Source: Sulfuriferula thiophila
GTDB lineage: Bacteria > Pseudomonadota > Gammaproteobacteria > Burkholderiales > Sulfuriferulaceae
DNA: 64,000 nucleotides
Direction of reading: 5' to 3'
NCBI RefSeq assembly: GCF_003864975.1
Contig: NZ_BHGL01000006.1
Location: 248,001 to 312,000, forward strand
Position numbers and translations under genes: made by a program. A model generated the notes under the pieces. The model was given only the letters and a program-made list of their open reading frames with translations. It was not told the DNA's origin and ran no database searches. This document shows, one piece after another, positions 1 through 14,766 of the stretch. The number at the start of each line of letters is the position of its first letter. Position 1 is the stretch's first letter.

Positions 1-1147
1 CCAGATCGCTGTTAACGCGGGCGACGAAATCGGTGAGGCTGAGATCAAGGTCTTCCATGCTGCCGTTGATCTTGGCGGCAAAGTAGTAGCGCAGCCATTC
101 CGGGTTCATGCCGCTGTCGAGGTAGCTTTCGGCGGTGATGAAAGTGCCGCGCGATTTAGACATTTTCGCGCCATTGACGGTGAGAAAGCCGTGCGCGAAG
201 ATACCGCTCGGTGTGCGGTAGCCTGCGTTCTTGAGCATGGCCGGCCAGAACAGCGCGTGGAAGTAGAGGATGTCCTTGCCGATGAAATGGTAGAGCTCAG
301 TGTTGGTATCCGGTTTCCACCAGGCATCAAAATCGAGCTGCTTGCTGGCGGCGAGATGCTTGAAGCTGGCCATGTAGCCGATAGGCGCATCCAGCCACAC
401 ATAGAAATATTTGCCCGGCGCGTCCGGGATTTCAAAGCCGAAATACGGTGCGTCGCGCGAGATGTCCCAGTTCTGCAGGCCGGCGGAGAACCATTCGTCG
501 AGCTTGTTGGCGGCTTCGTTCTGTAGCGCGCCGGAACGGGTCCATTCGCGCAGGAAGTTGGCGCAGTCGCCGAGCTTGAAGAAGTAGTGTTCAGATTCGC
601 GGCGTACCGGCGGCGTGCCGGACACGGCGGAAACCGGGTTGATCAGGTCGGTCGGCGAGTAAGTTGCGCCGCATACTTCGCAGTTGTCGCCGTATTGGTC
701 CTGCGCGCCGCATTTCGGGCATTGACCCTTGATGAAACGGTCGGGCAGGAACATTTCCTTGGTAGTGTCGTAATACTGCTCGATGGTTTTGCGCTCGATC
801 AGCTGCGCATCGCGCAGGTTGAGGTAAACCTGGCTGGCAAGTTCGCGATTTTCGGTGGAATTGGTCGAGTGATAGCTGTCGAAATTGACATGGAAACCGG
901 TGAAGTCGCGCAAGTGTTCGCCGTGGACGCGGTCAATCAGGGCTTCCGGGGTGATGCCTTCTTTTTCGGCACGCAGCATGATCGGCGTACCGTGGGTGTC
1001 ATCAGCGCACACGTAGTAGCATTCGTGCCCCTGCATTTTCTGGAAGCGCACCCAGATGTCGGTCTGGATGTATTCGACCAGATGGCCAAGGTGGATGGCG
1101 CCGTTGGCGTAAGGGAGAGCGGAGGTGACGAGGATTTTACGGGACAT
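1..1147 (-). CDS. metG: Methionyl-tRNA synthetase, N-terminal 382 codons (truncated by window edge)
   Basis: Class I aminoacyl-tRNA synthetase that charges tRNA-Met in the cytoplasm. The protein begins [16 protein letters not shown] and shows the HLGH signature near residue 20, the zinc knuckle of paired CxxC motifs (CPKC and CEVC, about residues 145-160), and KMSKS near residue 333. These are the hallmark catalytic motifs of MetRS. The start ATG lies at the right-hand end; the C-terminal anticodon-binding part lies left of the window, so the truncation is an edge effect and not a broken gene. It reads in the same direction as the DUF202 gene and acnA just upstream. Identification is very secure. 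Confidence 0.97.
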   Translation of the reverse strand, partial: MSRKILVTSALPYANGAIHLGHLVEYIQTDIWVRFQKMQGHECYYVCADDTHGTPIMLRAEKEGITPEALIDRVHGEHLRDFTGFHVNFDSYHSTNSTENRELASQVYLNLRDAQLIERKTIEQYYDTTKEMFLPDRFIKGQCPKCGAQDQYGDNCEVCGATYSPTDLINPVSAVSGTPPVRRESEHYFFKLGDCANFLREWTRSGALQNEAANKLDEWFSAGLQNWDISRDAPYFGFEIPDAPGKYFYVWLDAPIGYMASFKHLAASKQLDFDAWWKPDTNTELYHFIGKDILYFHALFWPAMLKNAGYRTPSGIFAHGFLTVNGAKMSKSRGTFITAESYLDSGMNPEWLRYYFAAKINGSMEDLDLSLTDFVARVNSDL

Positions 1148-1168
1148 GTTTTAGTTTGCTTGGTGGAA

Positions 1169-1540
1169 TTATTTAAGGCCAGTCATTAAATAGACTGACA
1201 ATGCGATGCCGAGAGCCGCCAGAATCAGGGTAGTGACAGCAGCGGTATTGACCCAGTAGCCATCAGGTATTTCTATGGGCTTCAGTGTGCGCAATACGCC
1301 GCGATATTGCAGGACTGCCAGTATTGCCACAGCGCTGCCGAGAGTGATAAAACCCATCCCCACCCAGAACGAAACGCCGCGTTCAAAATTTTGTGGCACT
1401 TTGGGCGCGAGCATATGCAGGAACAGTCCGAAACGTTCGACCACGAAGCCGAACGCCATCAGTGTCAGACTGGTACGGTTCCATGCCAGCAGGGTGCGTT
1501 CTGCGGCAAAGAATACGCGAGGATCGTTAAGGTCGGACAT
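1169..1540 (-). CDS. DUF202 family inner-membrane protein
   Basis: Small integral membrane protein of 123 residues matching the DUF202 (YidH-like) family: the N-terminal signature AAERTLLAWNRTSLTLM near residues 12-28 is characteristic. Three hydrophobic segments are visible (about 25-45, 58-78 and 98-118). The biochemical role of the family is not established. It sits between acnA and metG on the same strand, with only 4 bases from the acnA stop codon, so it is probably co-transcribed with acnA, although no functional link is evident. Confidence 0.85.
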   Translation of the reverse strand: MSDLNDPRVFFAAERTLLAWNRTSLTLMAFGFVVERFGLFLHMLAPKVPQNFERGVSFWVGMGFITLGSAVAILAVLQYRGVLRTLKPIEIPDGYWVNTAAVTTLILAALGIALSVYLMTGLK

Positions 1541-1544
1541 GATT

Positions 1545-4232
<2,688 letters not shown>

Positions 4233-4296
4233 GCCCGTTAAAATTGAATTATGCTAATTTTACCGCAATTCCGGTTCATTTTCTAAGGAGAAACCC

Positions 4297-4830
4297 ATGA
4301 AACGCACGATAAATAGCCTGATAGGCTCGGCAGTATTCGGTTTTGCAATGTTGATGCCCTCGGCGCATGCCGCCGAATCGACAGCCAAACCTGTTGCGGT
4401 GACGTCTTCTGCGATGCCTGGTGTGTACAAAGTGCCGCTGGCCAAGGGGGTGAGCATGGATGATGCAGTCGAATCCATGAAATTGCGTGCCAATGCCCTC
4501 AACATCAAACTGGTGGCAGAGCTGCCCTTGTCCAATCAGGTTGAGGCAATGATAGGCGGCAAACAGCGGCGCATGGCAATTTATCAGTTTTGTGATGCGT
4601 TGACGGCCAAGGATCTGGTCGATATGAATGTGGACTTCGCCGTATTTTTGCCGTGCCGTATTGCCCTGATTGAAGACAAAACCGGTCAGGCCTGGCTGGT
4701 GATGATGGATATGGATGTCAAGGAATTAGCTAAAACCACTAAAATGACACCGGCGCTGGAACAGAAAATCACCACGGTGCGTAATGGCCTGGTGGAAATC
4801 GTTAATGCGGGTGCAAATGGTGATTTGTAA
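4297..4830 (+). CDS. Secreted DUF302 domain protein
   Basis: Exported protein of 177 residues. The N-terminus is a clear Sec signal peptide (MKRTINSLIGSAVFGFAMLM followed by SAHA and a likely cleavage before AES). The mature part resembles the DUF302 fold, with the conserved FCDALTAKDL and FLPCRIAL segments; the family has no established function and is often found in sulfur- and metal-oxidising bacteria. A strong ribosome site (AAGGAGAA) precedes the ATG. It is divergent from acnA, with only 64 bases between the start codons, so the two promoters must overlap. A second, unsecreted DUF302 protein occurs in the metal region at 60044-60433. Confidence 0.75.
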   Translation: MKRTINSLIGSAVFGFAMLMPSAHAAESTAKPVAVTSSAMPGVYKVPLAKGVSMDDAVESMKLRANALNIKLVAELPLSNQVEAMIGGKQRRMAIYQFCDALTAKDLVDMNVDFAVFLPCRIALIEDKTGQAWLVMMDMDVKELAKTTKMTPALEQKITTVRNGLVEIVNAGANGDL

Positions 4831-4983
4831 TCTGTTCCTGTTCTGAAATTGTTAACGCTTTTAGCCTGACTGGGTAACCCTATTGCCGATGGGGTGGTAG
4901 TTGCCGTAACATGGTCAGGCTATTCTTAATATTAATGATCATCCCACTCATTTTGGTTATCGCCAGGATCTATAGAGAGCGTT

Positions 4984-6255
4984 ATGCCAGCCGGTTTCGA
5001 CTATATCACCCCCGAACAACTATGCGTTGGTCTCTATATTCATCTCGATCTGGGCTGGATGGATCATCCCTTCGTTTTTAGCAGTTTCAAGATCAAAAAT
5101 CAGGAACAGATAGACACCATACGCAAGCTCAGGTTGGCGCAGATCCGCTATGAGCAGCCCAAAAGTGACAGTGAGCCGCTCCCGGTTGCTGCGAATACAG
5201 TGGTTGTGGTGGAGACGCCGTCCGCTGCAGCCGCTGCAGATCTCGAGTTGATGGCCGCAAAAAAAGCCAGAATTGATCAGCTAAAACATATCAGAAACGA
5301 AATCACCCGGGTGGAGCATGAGTTCATGCGTGCGGCCGAAGCTGTCAGGAATATTACCCGTAATATTCATGCCCGCCCTCAGGAAGCTTTCGCCGCAACC
5401 GATGCGCTGGTTAACAAGATGGTTAAAAGCATACTGGATGAAGGTGATGTGCTGATTCATGCCATGAGCGACAAACTCGGGGATGATGTGTATTTCCATT
5501 CGCTGAATGTCACTGTGCTCTCGCTGATGCTGGCACAGGCGTTGGGCTTGAATGGCGAACAGATGCACGAGCTGGGCATGGGGGCGATGCTGCATGACAT
5601 TGGCAAGAGTGAGATTCCGCACAAGATACTGGCAAAGATAGAGCCGCTGACCAGACCGGAGCAGGCGATTGTTGAGCAGCATTGTGATGTTGGCGCCGCT
5701 TTTGCCAAGAAAGTCGGGCTGTCTAATGCAGCGTTGGCGATTATTCTCCAGCACCATGAATATGTGGATGGTAGCGGTTATCCGCGGCGACTGGTGGGGG
5801 ACAAGATTTCCCCCCTGGCGCGCTTGCTGGCTATAGTGAATACCTACGATAATCTATGCAACCCGACCAATGCGGCCAATGCGCTGACCCCCTCTGAGGC
5901 GCTGTCACGCATGTTCGCCCACCGGCGTGCCCAGTTCGATGATGTGATGCTCAAGGCTTTCATTCACTGCCTGGGTGTGTATCCGCCGGGCAGTATCGTG
6001 CAGATTTCCAATGATATGCTGGGATTGGTGTTGTCGGTTAATCCCGGTAACCCGTTGCGCCCCGACGTGCTGATTTATGATGCCGATATTCCCAAGGATG
6101 AGGCAATCGTGGTGAGCCTGGCTACGGAAGCAGACCTGAAAATTAATAAAAGTCTGCGTCCGAATGAGTTGCCGCGGGAAGTGCATCAATACCTCAACCC
6201 GCGTGCCCGTGTCACGTATTACTGCGATTCACAGAAAAAGCCGGGTGCGGCTTAA
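4984..6255 (+). CDS. HD-GYP domain c-di-GMP phosphodiesterase with N-terminal DUF3391
   Basis: Predicted cytoplasmic hydrolase of cyclic di-GMP. Residues 1-65 fit the DUF3391 domain that commonly precedes HD-GYP; residues 85-130 are helical and charged; the HD-GYP domain occupies about 145-340. Metal and catalytic motifs are intact: LHDIGK (His204-Asp205), the HHE at 257-259 and DGSGYP at 262-267, which is the GYP signature. No receiver or membrane segment is present, so the input is unknown. It converges on prmB with a 23-base gap. Because all signature residues are present, activity is likely; the product (pGpG or GMP) cannot be told from sequence. Confidence 0.92.
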   Translation: MPAGFDYITPEQLCVGLYIHLDLGWMDHPFVFSSFKIKNQEQIDTIRKLRLAQIRYEQPKSDSEPLPVAANTVVVVETPSAAAAADLELMAAKKARIDQLKHIRNEITRVEHEFMRAAEAVRNITRNIHARPQEAFAATDALVNKMVKSILDEGDVLIHAMSDKLGDDVYFHSLNVTVLSLMLAQALGLNGEQMHELGMGAMLHDIGKSEIPHKILAKIEPLTRPEQAIVEQHCDVGAAFAKKVGLSNAALAIILQHHEYVDGSGYPRRLVGDKISPLARLLAIVNTYDNLCNPTNAANALTPSEALSRMFAHRRAQFDDVMLKAFIHCLGVYPPGSIVQISNDMLGLVLSVNPGNPLRPDVLIYDADIPKDEAIVVSLATEADLKINKSLRPNELPREVHQYLNPRARVTYYCDSQKKPGAA

Positions 6256-6278
6256 GTCCCTAAGCTGTTGAGCCGGGC

Positions 6279-8329
<2,051 letters not shown>

Positions 8330-8674
8330 TTACGTGAGGGCGGCAGTGTACTCAGCTTCGTTGAAGCCGACTAGTATCTGCCCTTGATGAATCAGGATGG
8401 GGCGTTTAATCACACTGGTTTTTTCAGCCATCAATGCAAAGGCTGCAGCCGGTGTGGTGATGCTGGCTTTAGTCTCGTCACTGAGCTGGCGCCAGGTCAT
8501 GCCTTGGCGGTTGAGCAACTTTTCCCAGCCGGTGTGTTGCGCCCATGCGCTGAGTTGTTCGGTGGTGACGCCGGTTTTTTTGAAATCATGAAACTGGTAA
8601 ACGATGTTGTGCTGTTCCAGCCAGGTGCGTGCTTTTTTAACGGTGCTGCAATTGGGAATGCCGTATATATCCAT
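8330..8674 (-). CDS. ArsC/Spx-like thioredoxin-fold protein (YffB type)
   Basis: Small cytoplasmic protein of 114 residues from the ArsC family. The N-terminus MDIYGIPNCSTVKKARTWL contains a single Cys in the position of the ArsC/Spx active site, followed by the conserved FHDFKK and the C-terminal IKRPILIHQGQILVGFNEAEY segment. It belongs to the YffB-like branch, not the arsenate-resistance ArsC branch: no ars genes are nearby and the gene heads a dapE operon, as yffB does in E. coli. Function in the YffB branch is not settled; glutathione-dependent thiol reduction has been suggested. Confidence 0.85.
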   Translation of the reverse strand: MDIYGIPNCSTVKKARTWLEQHNIVYQFHDFKKTGVTTEQLSAWAQHTGWEKLLNRQGMTWRQLSDETKASITTPAAAFALMAEKTSVIKRPILIHQGQILVGFNEAEYTAALT

Positions 8675-8704
8675 AAAATCGTTAACGTCTGGAATGTTCA
8701 GTAA

Positions 8705-9136
8705 TTATTTGCGTATGCGATGCGGGCAGGGCTCTTTAATGCAATCTACATACAAGTGCAGTGAATGGTCATGAATAGTAAAGCCGCGCTCGGTAGCTAT
8801 TTTTTTCTGGCGTCGTTCGATTTCTTCGTCAAAGAATTCTTCAACGAGCCCGCATTGCAGGCATACCAGGTGATCGTGATGCTCGCCTGCATTCAGCTCG
8901 TAGACGGCCTTGTCGCTGTCAAAATGATGGCGGATCAGCAAGCCTGCCTGTTCGAACTGGGTTAATACACGGTATACCGTGGCCAGGCCGATATCGATCT
9001 CTTCGGAGATAAGCATGCGGTAAATGTCTTCAGCGGTGAGGTGGCGTTTCTCACTTTTTTCGAACAGTTCCAGCACTTTTAAGCGTGGCAGGGTGGCTTT
9101 TAAGCCTATATTTTTCAAATCCGATGGTGCGCTCAT
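8705..9136 (-). CDS. fur: Ferric uptake regulator
   Basis: Iron-responsive transcriptional repressor of 143 residues. The N-terminal winged helix (about 1-85) includes [10 protein letters not shown] and the recognition region [18 protein letters not shown]; the C-terminal dimerisation part carries the [10 protein letters not shown] metal site with CxxC and a second Cys pair (VDCIKEPC). The [12 protein letters not shown] hinge is typical of Fur rather than Zur or PerR. It is divergent from bamE with a 49-base gap, a classic proteobacterial arrangement. A likely target, judging from a candidate Fur box, is the FTR1 permease gene at 55658. Confidence 0.96.
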   Translation of the reverse strand: MSAPSDLKNIGLKATLPRLKVLELFEKSEKRHLTAEDIYRMLISEEIDIGLATVYRVLTQFEQAGLLIRHHFDSDKAVYELNAGEHHDHLVCLQCGLVEEFFDEEIERRQKKIATERGFTIHDHSLHLYVDCIKEPCPHRIRK

Positions 9137-9185
9137 AATGGGGCGTGTTTCTTGTAAATGATTTAAGCTATCATAGAGGCTTTAC

Positions 9186-10450
<1,265 letters not shown>

Positions 10451-10587
10451 CGCTGTAACACTTTGTAACGCTTTTCTGATCGAGTGAAACATTCATATAA
10501 CAAATGGGTTTCATACTGCTCCCGTCAGCAGTACAGACACCCGCTCATTTTGTGGTTATTTTTGAATTGATATTGAGGAGTATGCAA

Positions 10588-10965
10588 ATGAAAAAAACGA
10601 GTCTGATTGTTCTTGCGCTAACAGCAATGACTGCGCAATTGAGCTTCGCCGAAGATACTGCAACAGTTAATCCGAGCATGGATAGCGCCCAGGCACGTGC
10701 GCAAGAATTTCAGAGTTTGACGCCAGCGCAACAGCAGGCTGCAATTGCGGCTGCCAAGCAAAAAGGTCAGGCCACAGCGCAGCAAAAACAGGAAAACTGG
10801 AACAGCATGACCCCTGAGCAGCAGCAGGCGCAAAAAGATACGATGCAATCCAATATGCAAACTAAAATGGCCGGCATGAAAACCAAAATGCAATCGCGTA
10901 TGGGCAGCGGCGGCATGGGCGGTGGTATGGGTGGCGGCATGATGCGCAGCCGTATGGGCCAATAA
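10588..10965 (+). CDS. Exported Gln-rich protein with Met/Gly-rich C-terminus
   Basis: Unrecognised exported protein of 125 residues. A Sec signal peptide (MKKTSLIVLALTAMTAQLSFA, likely cleaved after SFA) is followed by a Gln/Ala-rich helical region with two similar LTPAQQQAA and MTPEQQQAQ repeats, then a C-terminal tail in which Met alternates with Gly (GGMGGGMGGGMM). The GAGGAG ribosome site favours this ATG over one six bases earlier, which would be too close. Met-rich periplasmic proteins often bind copper or silver, so a metal role is possible but is only an inference. A rho-independent terminator follows within 20 bases. A protein of similar style, also ending Met-rich, lies in the metal region at 60852. 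Confidence 0.75.
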   Translation: MKKTSLIVLALTAMTAQLSFAEDTATVNPSMDSAQARAQEFQSLTPAQQQAAIAAAKQKGQATAQQKQENWNSMTPEQQQAQKDTMQSNMQTKMAGMKTKMQSRMGSGGMGGGMGGGMMRSRMGQ

Positions 10966-10981
10966 GCCTTATTCACGCAAT

Positions 10982-11016
10982 AAAAAGCCCCGAGGTGCAA
11001 AACCTCGGGGCTTTTT
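10982..11016. terminator. Bidirectional rho-independent terminator
   Basis: A perfect 15-bp stem (AAAAAGCCCCGAGGT paired with its complement) encloses a 5-base loop, with an A-run on the left and a T-run on the right, so it can terminate transcription from both sides. It separates the Met/Gly-rich gene from the convergent metE. Confidence 0.93.
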
Positions 11017-11028
11017 ATTTGTGCGGCA

Positions 11029-13332
11029 TTAACGCAGTGCTTTTGCTGCGGCCACCATGTTCGCCAGTGCGGCTTCGGTCTCTGGCCAGCCGCGGGTTTT
11101 GAGGCCGCAGTCGGGGTTGACCCAGAGATGTTCGGCAGGAATCACCTCGGCAGCTTTTTTCAACAGTCGTACCATTTCTTCTGTAGTCGGTATGCGCGGG
11201 CTGTGAATGTCATAGACGCCGGGGCCGATTTCATTGGGATAATTGAAATCACCAAAGCCACGTAGCAGTTCCATGTCGGATCGCGACGTTTCTATGGTAA
11301 TGACATCCGCATCCAGGGCGGCGATGGCAGGCAGTATGTCGTTGAATTCCGAGTAACACATGTGCGTATGAATCTGGGTGTCATCGCTGACACCGGATGC
11401 TGAAATGCGAAAGGCGCGACCAGCCCATGCCAGGTAGTCATTCCAGTCACTGCGCCGTAGCGGCAGGCCCTCGCGTATGGCGGGTTCATCAATCTGAATA
11501 ATGCCGATATGGGCGCGTTCCAGATCCACTACTTCATCACGGATGGCCAGCGCAATTTGTAGCGTCGTGGCGCTGCGGGGTTGGTCATTGCGCACGAAAG
11601 ACCATTGCAGAATAGTGACCGGGCCGGTCAGCATGCCTTTCATCGGCAGGCTGGTCAGGCTTTGCGCGTAGCTGGTCCAGGTGACGGTCATGGCGTGCGG
11701 GCGCGATACGTCACCGTAAATGATGGGCGGTTTGACGCAGCGCGAACCATAGCTTTGCACCCAGCCATTCTGGGTGAAGGCGAATCCTGACAGTTGCTCG
11801 CCGAAATATTCGACCATGTCGTTGCGCTCGGCTTCGCCATGCACCAGCACATCCAGCCCAAGTTCGATTTGCTTGTTAACGGCAAATTTAATTTCGGCTT
11901 GCATCGCCTTGGTATAGTCGTCTTCGGTCAGCTCATGGCGTTTGTAAGCAGCACGCACAGCGCGAATCGTTTTGGTTTGCGGGAATGAGCCGATGCTGGT
12001 GGTAGGGAATAGCGGCAATTTGAAACGGCTGCGTTGTAACGCCTGGCGTATTTTGAAAAGCGAGCGGCGCTGGTCGGCATCAGCCGGTAAATTGGCTATG
12101 CGCGTGGCTACGTCAGGATTGTGCACACGCGGGCTGTTGCGACGCGAGGTTGCGGCAATGCGGGAGGCGGTAAAGGCCTGTTCGGCAGCAATGATATTCT
12201 GATCAAGTGCCGTCTTAAGCGCACCGAGTTCGTCCAGTTTTTGTACGGCAAATGCCAGCCAGGAGCGCAGTTCGGCGTCCATTGTGGTTTCCGCTGATAA
12301 ATCAACCGGTACATGCTGCAATGAACATGAGGGTGCGAGCCACAGCCGCTCACCGAGTCGGGCGCGTGCATCCTCAACCAGCGCCAGGGTTGCGTCCAGA
12401 TCGGCACGCCAGATGTTACGGCCATCAATCACGCCCAGCGATAACACTTTGTAATGCGGCAAGCGATCAATGACATTGCTGATCTGTTGCGGCGCCCGCA
12501 CTGCATCGATGTGCAGTCCGGCAACGGGCAGGTTGCACGCCAATACCAGATTGTCTTCCAGCGCGCCGAAATAGGTTGCCAGCAGCAGCTTGATGCCGAC
12601 GGCGTTGAGACGGTTGTAGGTCGGTTCAAATGCGGTTTTCCACGTGGCGGGCAGGTCCAGGCACAGGATGGGCTCGTCGATTTGTACCCATTCCACCCCC
12701 AGAGTTTTGAGTTTGAGCAATATCTCGCCGTAGACCGGGATGAGTTGTTCGAGCAGATGCAAACGTTCGAAGTCAGCGGTTTTTTCCTTGCCCAGATACA
12801 GAAAGGTGAGAGGCCCGATCAGGCTGACTTTAACTTTATACCCCAGCGCTTGCGCCTCTGCGACTTCATCGAACAGGCGGCTGGAGTTGAGTTTGAATTG
12901 CGTATCAGCTGTAAATTCGGGGACGAGATAATGGTAATTGGTATCGAACCATTTGGTCATTTCCAGCGCCCAGGTGCCCTGATCCGGCTGCGGGTGGCCG
13001 CCGCAACAGGCGGGGGCCTCGTTTGCTACGCCGCGTGCCTGGGTGAAATAGCGGTTGAGTTCCGGCTCTTGTCCGTTGAAATGGAAGCGGCTGGCTTCGC
13101 AGCCGAGCAGCTGGATATGATTGAGCATCTGGTCGTAGTAGGCGAAATCGCCCACGCTGACAAAATCCAGGCCGGCGGCCTGCTGGGTTTGCCAGTGGCG
13201 CGCGCGCAGTTCGCGCCCGGTAGCCTCGAGTGCGGTTGAGTCGATTTCGCCGCGCCAGTATTGTTCCAGTGCAACTTTGAGTTCGCGGTTTTTGCCGATG
13301 CGGGGAAAGCCCAGGCTATGTATCGTGGTCAT
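11029..13332 (-). CDS. metE: Cobalamin-independent methionine synthase
   Basis: Zinc enzyme that transfers a methyl group from methyltetrahydropteroyl-triglutamate to homocysteine, the last step of methionine synthesis without vitamin B12. The protein starts [13 protein letters not shown]; zinc ligands are visible in [12 protein letters not shown] and in [11 protein letters not shown]. The start was placed at 13332, because it has a GGAGT ribosome site at good spacing and matches family N-termini; the open frame upstream is not part of the gene. Length becomes 767 residues, close to the usual 750-760. It is divergent from metR, which is expected to activate it, and ends at a bidirectional terminator. 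Confidence 0.97.
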   Translation of the reverse strand: MTTIHSLGFPRIGKNRELKVALEQYWRGEIDSTALEATGRELRARHWQTQQAAGLDFVSVGDFAYYDQMLNHIQLLGCEASRFHFNGQEPELNRYFTQARGVANEAPACCGGHPQPDQGTWALEMTKWFDTNYHYLVPEFTADTQFKLNSSRLFDEVAEAQALGYKVKVSLIGPLTFLYLGKEKTADFERLHLLEQLIPVYGEILLKLKTLGVEWVQIDEPILCLDLPATWKTAFEPTYNRLNAVGIKLLLATYFGALEDNLVLACNLPVAGLHIDAVRAPQQISNVIDRLPHYKVLSLGVIDGRNIWRADLDATLALVEDARARLGERLWLAPSCSLQHVPVDLSAETTMDAELRSWLAFAVQKLDELGALKTALDQNIIAAEQAFTASRIAATSRRNSPRVHNPDVATRIANLPADADQRRSLFKIRQALQRSRFKLPLFPTTSIGSFPQTKTIRAVRAAYKRHELTEDDYTKAMQAEIKFAVNKQIELGLDVLVHGEAERNDMVEYFGEQLSGFAFTQNGWVQSYGSRCVKPPIIYGDVSRPHAMTVTWTSYAQSLTSLPMKGMLTGPVTILQWSFVRNDQPRSATTLQIALAIRDEVVDLERAHIGIIQIDEPAIREGLPLRRSDWNDYLAWAGRAFRISASGVSDDTQIHTHMCYSEFNDILPAIAALDADVITIETSRSDMELLRGFGDFNYPNEIGPGVYDIHSPRIPTTEEMVRLLKKAAEVIPAEHLWVNPDCGLKTRGWPETEAALANMVAAAKALR

Positions 13333-13412
13333 GTTTTTACTCCGTTGATTGATGACGTGCATCTTGCGGCAACTTGCTTTATGATACAAACGAATTGTTT
13401 TTGTAAATACCA

Positions 13413-13425
13413 TGAAATTTATTCA
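13413..13425. promoter_or_regulatory. MetR binding box between metE and metR
   Basis: The sequence TGAAATTTATTCA is a perfect match to the established MetR consensus TGAA-N5-TTCA. It lies 80 bases upstream of the metE start and only four bases before the metR ATG, so it is placed to activate metE and to repress metR. Confidence 0.85.
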
Positions 13426-13428
13426 TAT

Positions 13429-14343
13429 ATGCTGGCACTAAAACACTTACGTCTGATTGAAGCGCTGAATGACAGCGGCAGCATTACCCGGGCTGCGACA
13501 CGGCTCTACCTCACGCAGTCCGCGCTGTCGCATCAACTGGTGGCGCTGGAAGCGCATTACGGGGTGAGCCTGTTTGAACGCGCCCGGCCGTTGCGCTTAA
13601 CGCCGGCAGGCGAGCTGCTGCTGGCGTTGGCTAGAGAAATCCTGCCCAGGATCGAGGCGGCCAAGCGAGATCTGGCGCGGCTGGCGGAAGACAATCAGCC
13701 GGGCCGGTTACGCATCGCTGTCGAATGCCACACCTGCTACGACTGGCTGATGCCGGCGATGGATGCCTACCGTAGCCATTGGCCAGAAGTGGAAATGGAT
13801 CTGGTGGGCGGTTTTCACACCGATCCTATCGCGCTGCTTGGCGAAGACAAGGCGGATCTGGTCATCGTGTCCGAGCTTGGCAAACATAAAGGCGTAGTAT
13901 TTAACCCCTTGTTCAGATATGAAATGCTGGCATTGATGGCGACAGCACATCCGCTGGCTGCCAAGCCTTGCTTAACTGCTAAAGATTTTGCTAACGACGT
14001 GCTGATTACGTATCCGGCACCTGACCGATTGCTTGATCTGGTTCGTCGTGTACTGAAACCCGCAGGGATTACACCTGAGCGTCGTCATGCTGAATTGACC
14101 ATCGCCATTGTGCAGCTGGTTGCCAGTCGCAAGGGTTTGGCTGCGTTACCGGCCTGGGCAATTCAGTCATATCTGGAGCGTGGTTACGTTGTGGCGCGGC
14201 CCATTACCAAGCGCGGCTTGTGGAGCGGGCTTTATACTGCCGCGCGTGACAGTGACGCCGGACGTGCGTTTCATCGGGATTTTGTAGAAACCTTGCGCGA
14301 GCAGGCTTTCATGACGCTGCCGGGAATAGAGCCATTGGTCTGA
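13429..14343 (+). CDS. metR: LysR-type regulator of methionine genes
   Basis: LysR-family regulator of 304 residues, expected to activate metE with homocysteine as co-inducer. The N-terminal helix-turn-helix (MLALKHLRLIEALNDSGSIT and TQSALSHQLVALEAHYG) closely follows MetR of enterobacteria, and the C-terminal periplasmic-binding-protein fold begins near residue 90. The ATG chosen lies just after the MetR box; the frame stays open further upstream, across the metE promoter, but that part is not MetR-like. Divergence from metE and the MetR box between them make the assignment firm. Confidence 0.94.
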   Translation: MLALKHLRLIEALNDSGSITRAATRLYLTQSALSHQLVALEAHYGVSLFERARPLRLTPAGELLLALAREILPRIEAAKRDLARLAEDNQPGRLRIAVECHTCYDWLMPAMDAYRSHWPEVEMDLVGGFHTDPIALLGEDKADLVIVSELGKHKGVVFNPLFRYEMLALMATAHPLAAKPCLTAKDFANDVLITYPAPDRLLDLVRRVLKPAGITPERRHAELTIAIVQLVASRKGLAALPAWAIQSYLERGYVVARPITKRGLWSGLYTAARDSDAGRAFHRDFVETLREQAFMTLPGIEPLV

Positions 14344-14420
14344 TGCTGAGCCGTGTCACTTGTGTTGTGATGGATTGGTTGTTATTGTGGTTTTATTGAT
14401 TACTTCATCGGGAGCCAATA

Positions 14421-14744
14421 GTGTCTACTCAATCACAATTAGATCAAATCCATCATGTGGCCATACCGGTGAGTGACATTGCTGCGAGTGTGGCCTGGTA
14501 TCGCGAACAGTTTCGCTGTGATGTGGCTTATCAGGATGCTACCTGGGCGTTGTTGAAATTCGCCAATATGAATGTGGCACTGGTGACGTCTTCGCAACAT
14601 CCGCCACATATTGGCGTCCTGCATGACAACGCCGGGCAGTTTGGTCCGCTCACCACACATCGTGATGCGACCCGGTCAATTTACGTTCCAGACCCCGACG
14701 GTAACCAGATAGAAGTGATGGACGCAAGCAGTGTGCGCCGCTGA
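14421..14744 (+). CDS. Glyoxalase/bleomycin-resistance (VOC) family protein
   Basis: Small vicinal-oxygen-chelate protein of 107 residues. The opening HHVAIPVSDIAASVAWYREQF and the closing SIYVPDPDGNQIEVMD are typical VOC metal-fold signatures, with candidate metal ligands His and Glu in these two segments. It starts at GTG, which follows a GGGAG ribosome site at proper spacing. The substrate is unknown; VOC members include glyoxalase I, dioxygenases and antibiotic-binding proteins. It follows metR at 77 bases and converges on the large GGDEF-EAL gene. Confidence 0.8.
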   Translation: MSTQSQLDQIHHVAIPVSDIAASVAWYREQFRCDVAYQDATWALLKFANMNVALVTSSQHPPHIGVLHDNAGQFGPLTTHRDATRSIYVPDPDGNQIEVMDASSVRR

Positions 14745-14766
14745 CCGGATGGCGTCCTGAGCCGGA

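Noticed and set aside
9137..9185. Fur box between fur and bamE
   Set aside because: The AT-rich spacer (AATGATTTAAGCTATCAT) has only a loose resemblance to the Fur consensus, unlike the clear match at 55613.
13333..13428. Cobalamin riboswitch before metE
   Set aside because: The spacer is 96 bases, too short for the B12 element plus promoter, and no B12-box-like sequence is seen; control by MetR explains the region.
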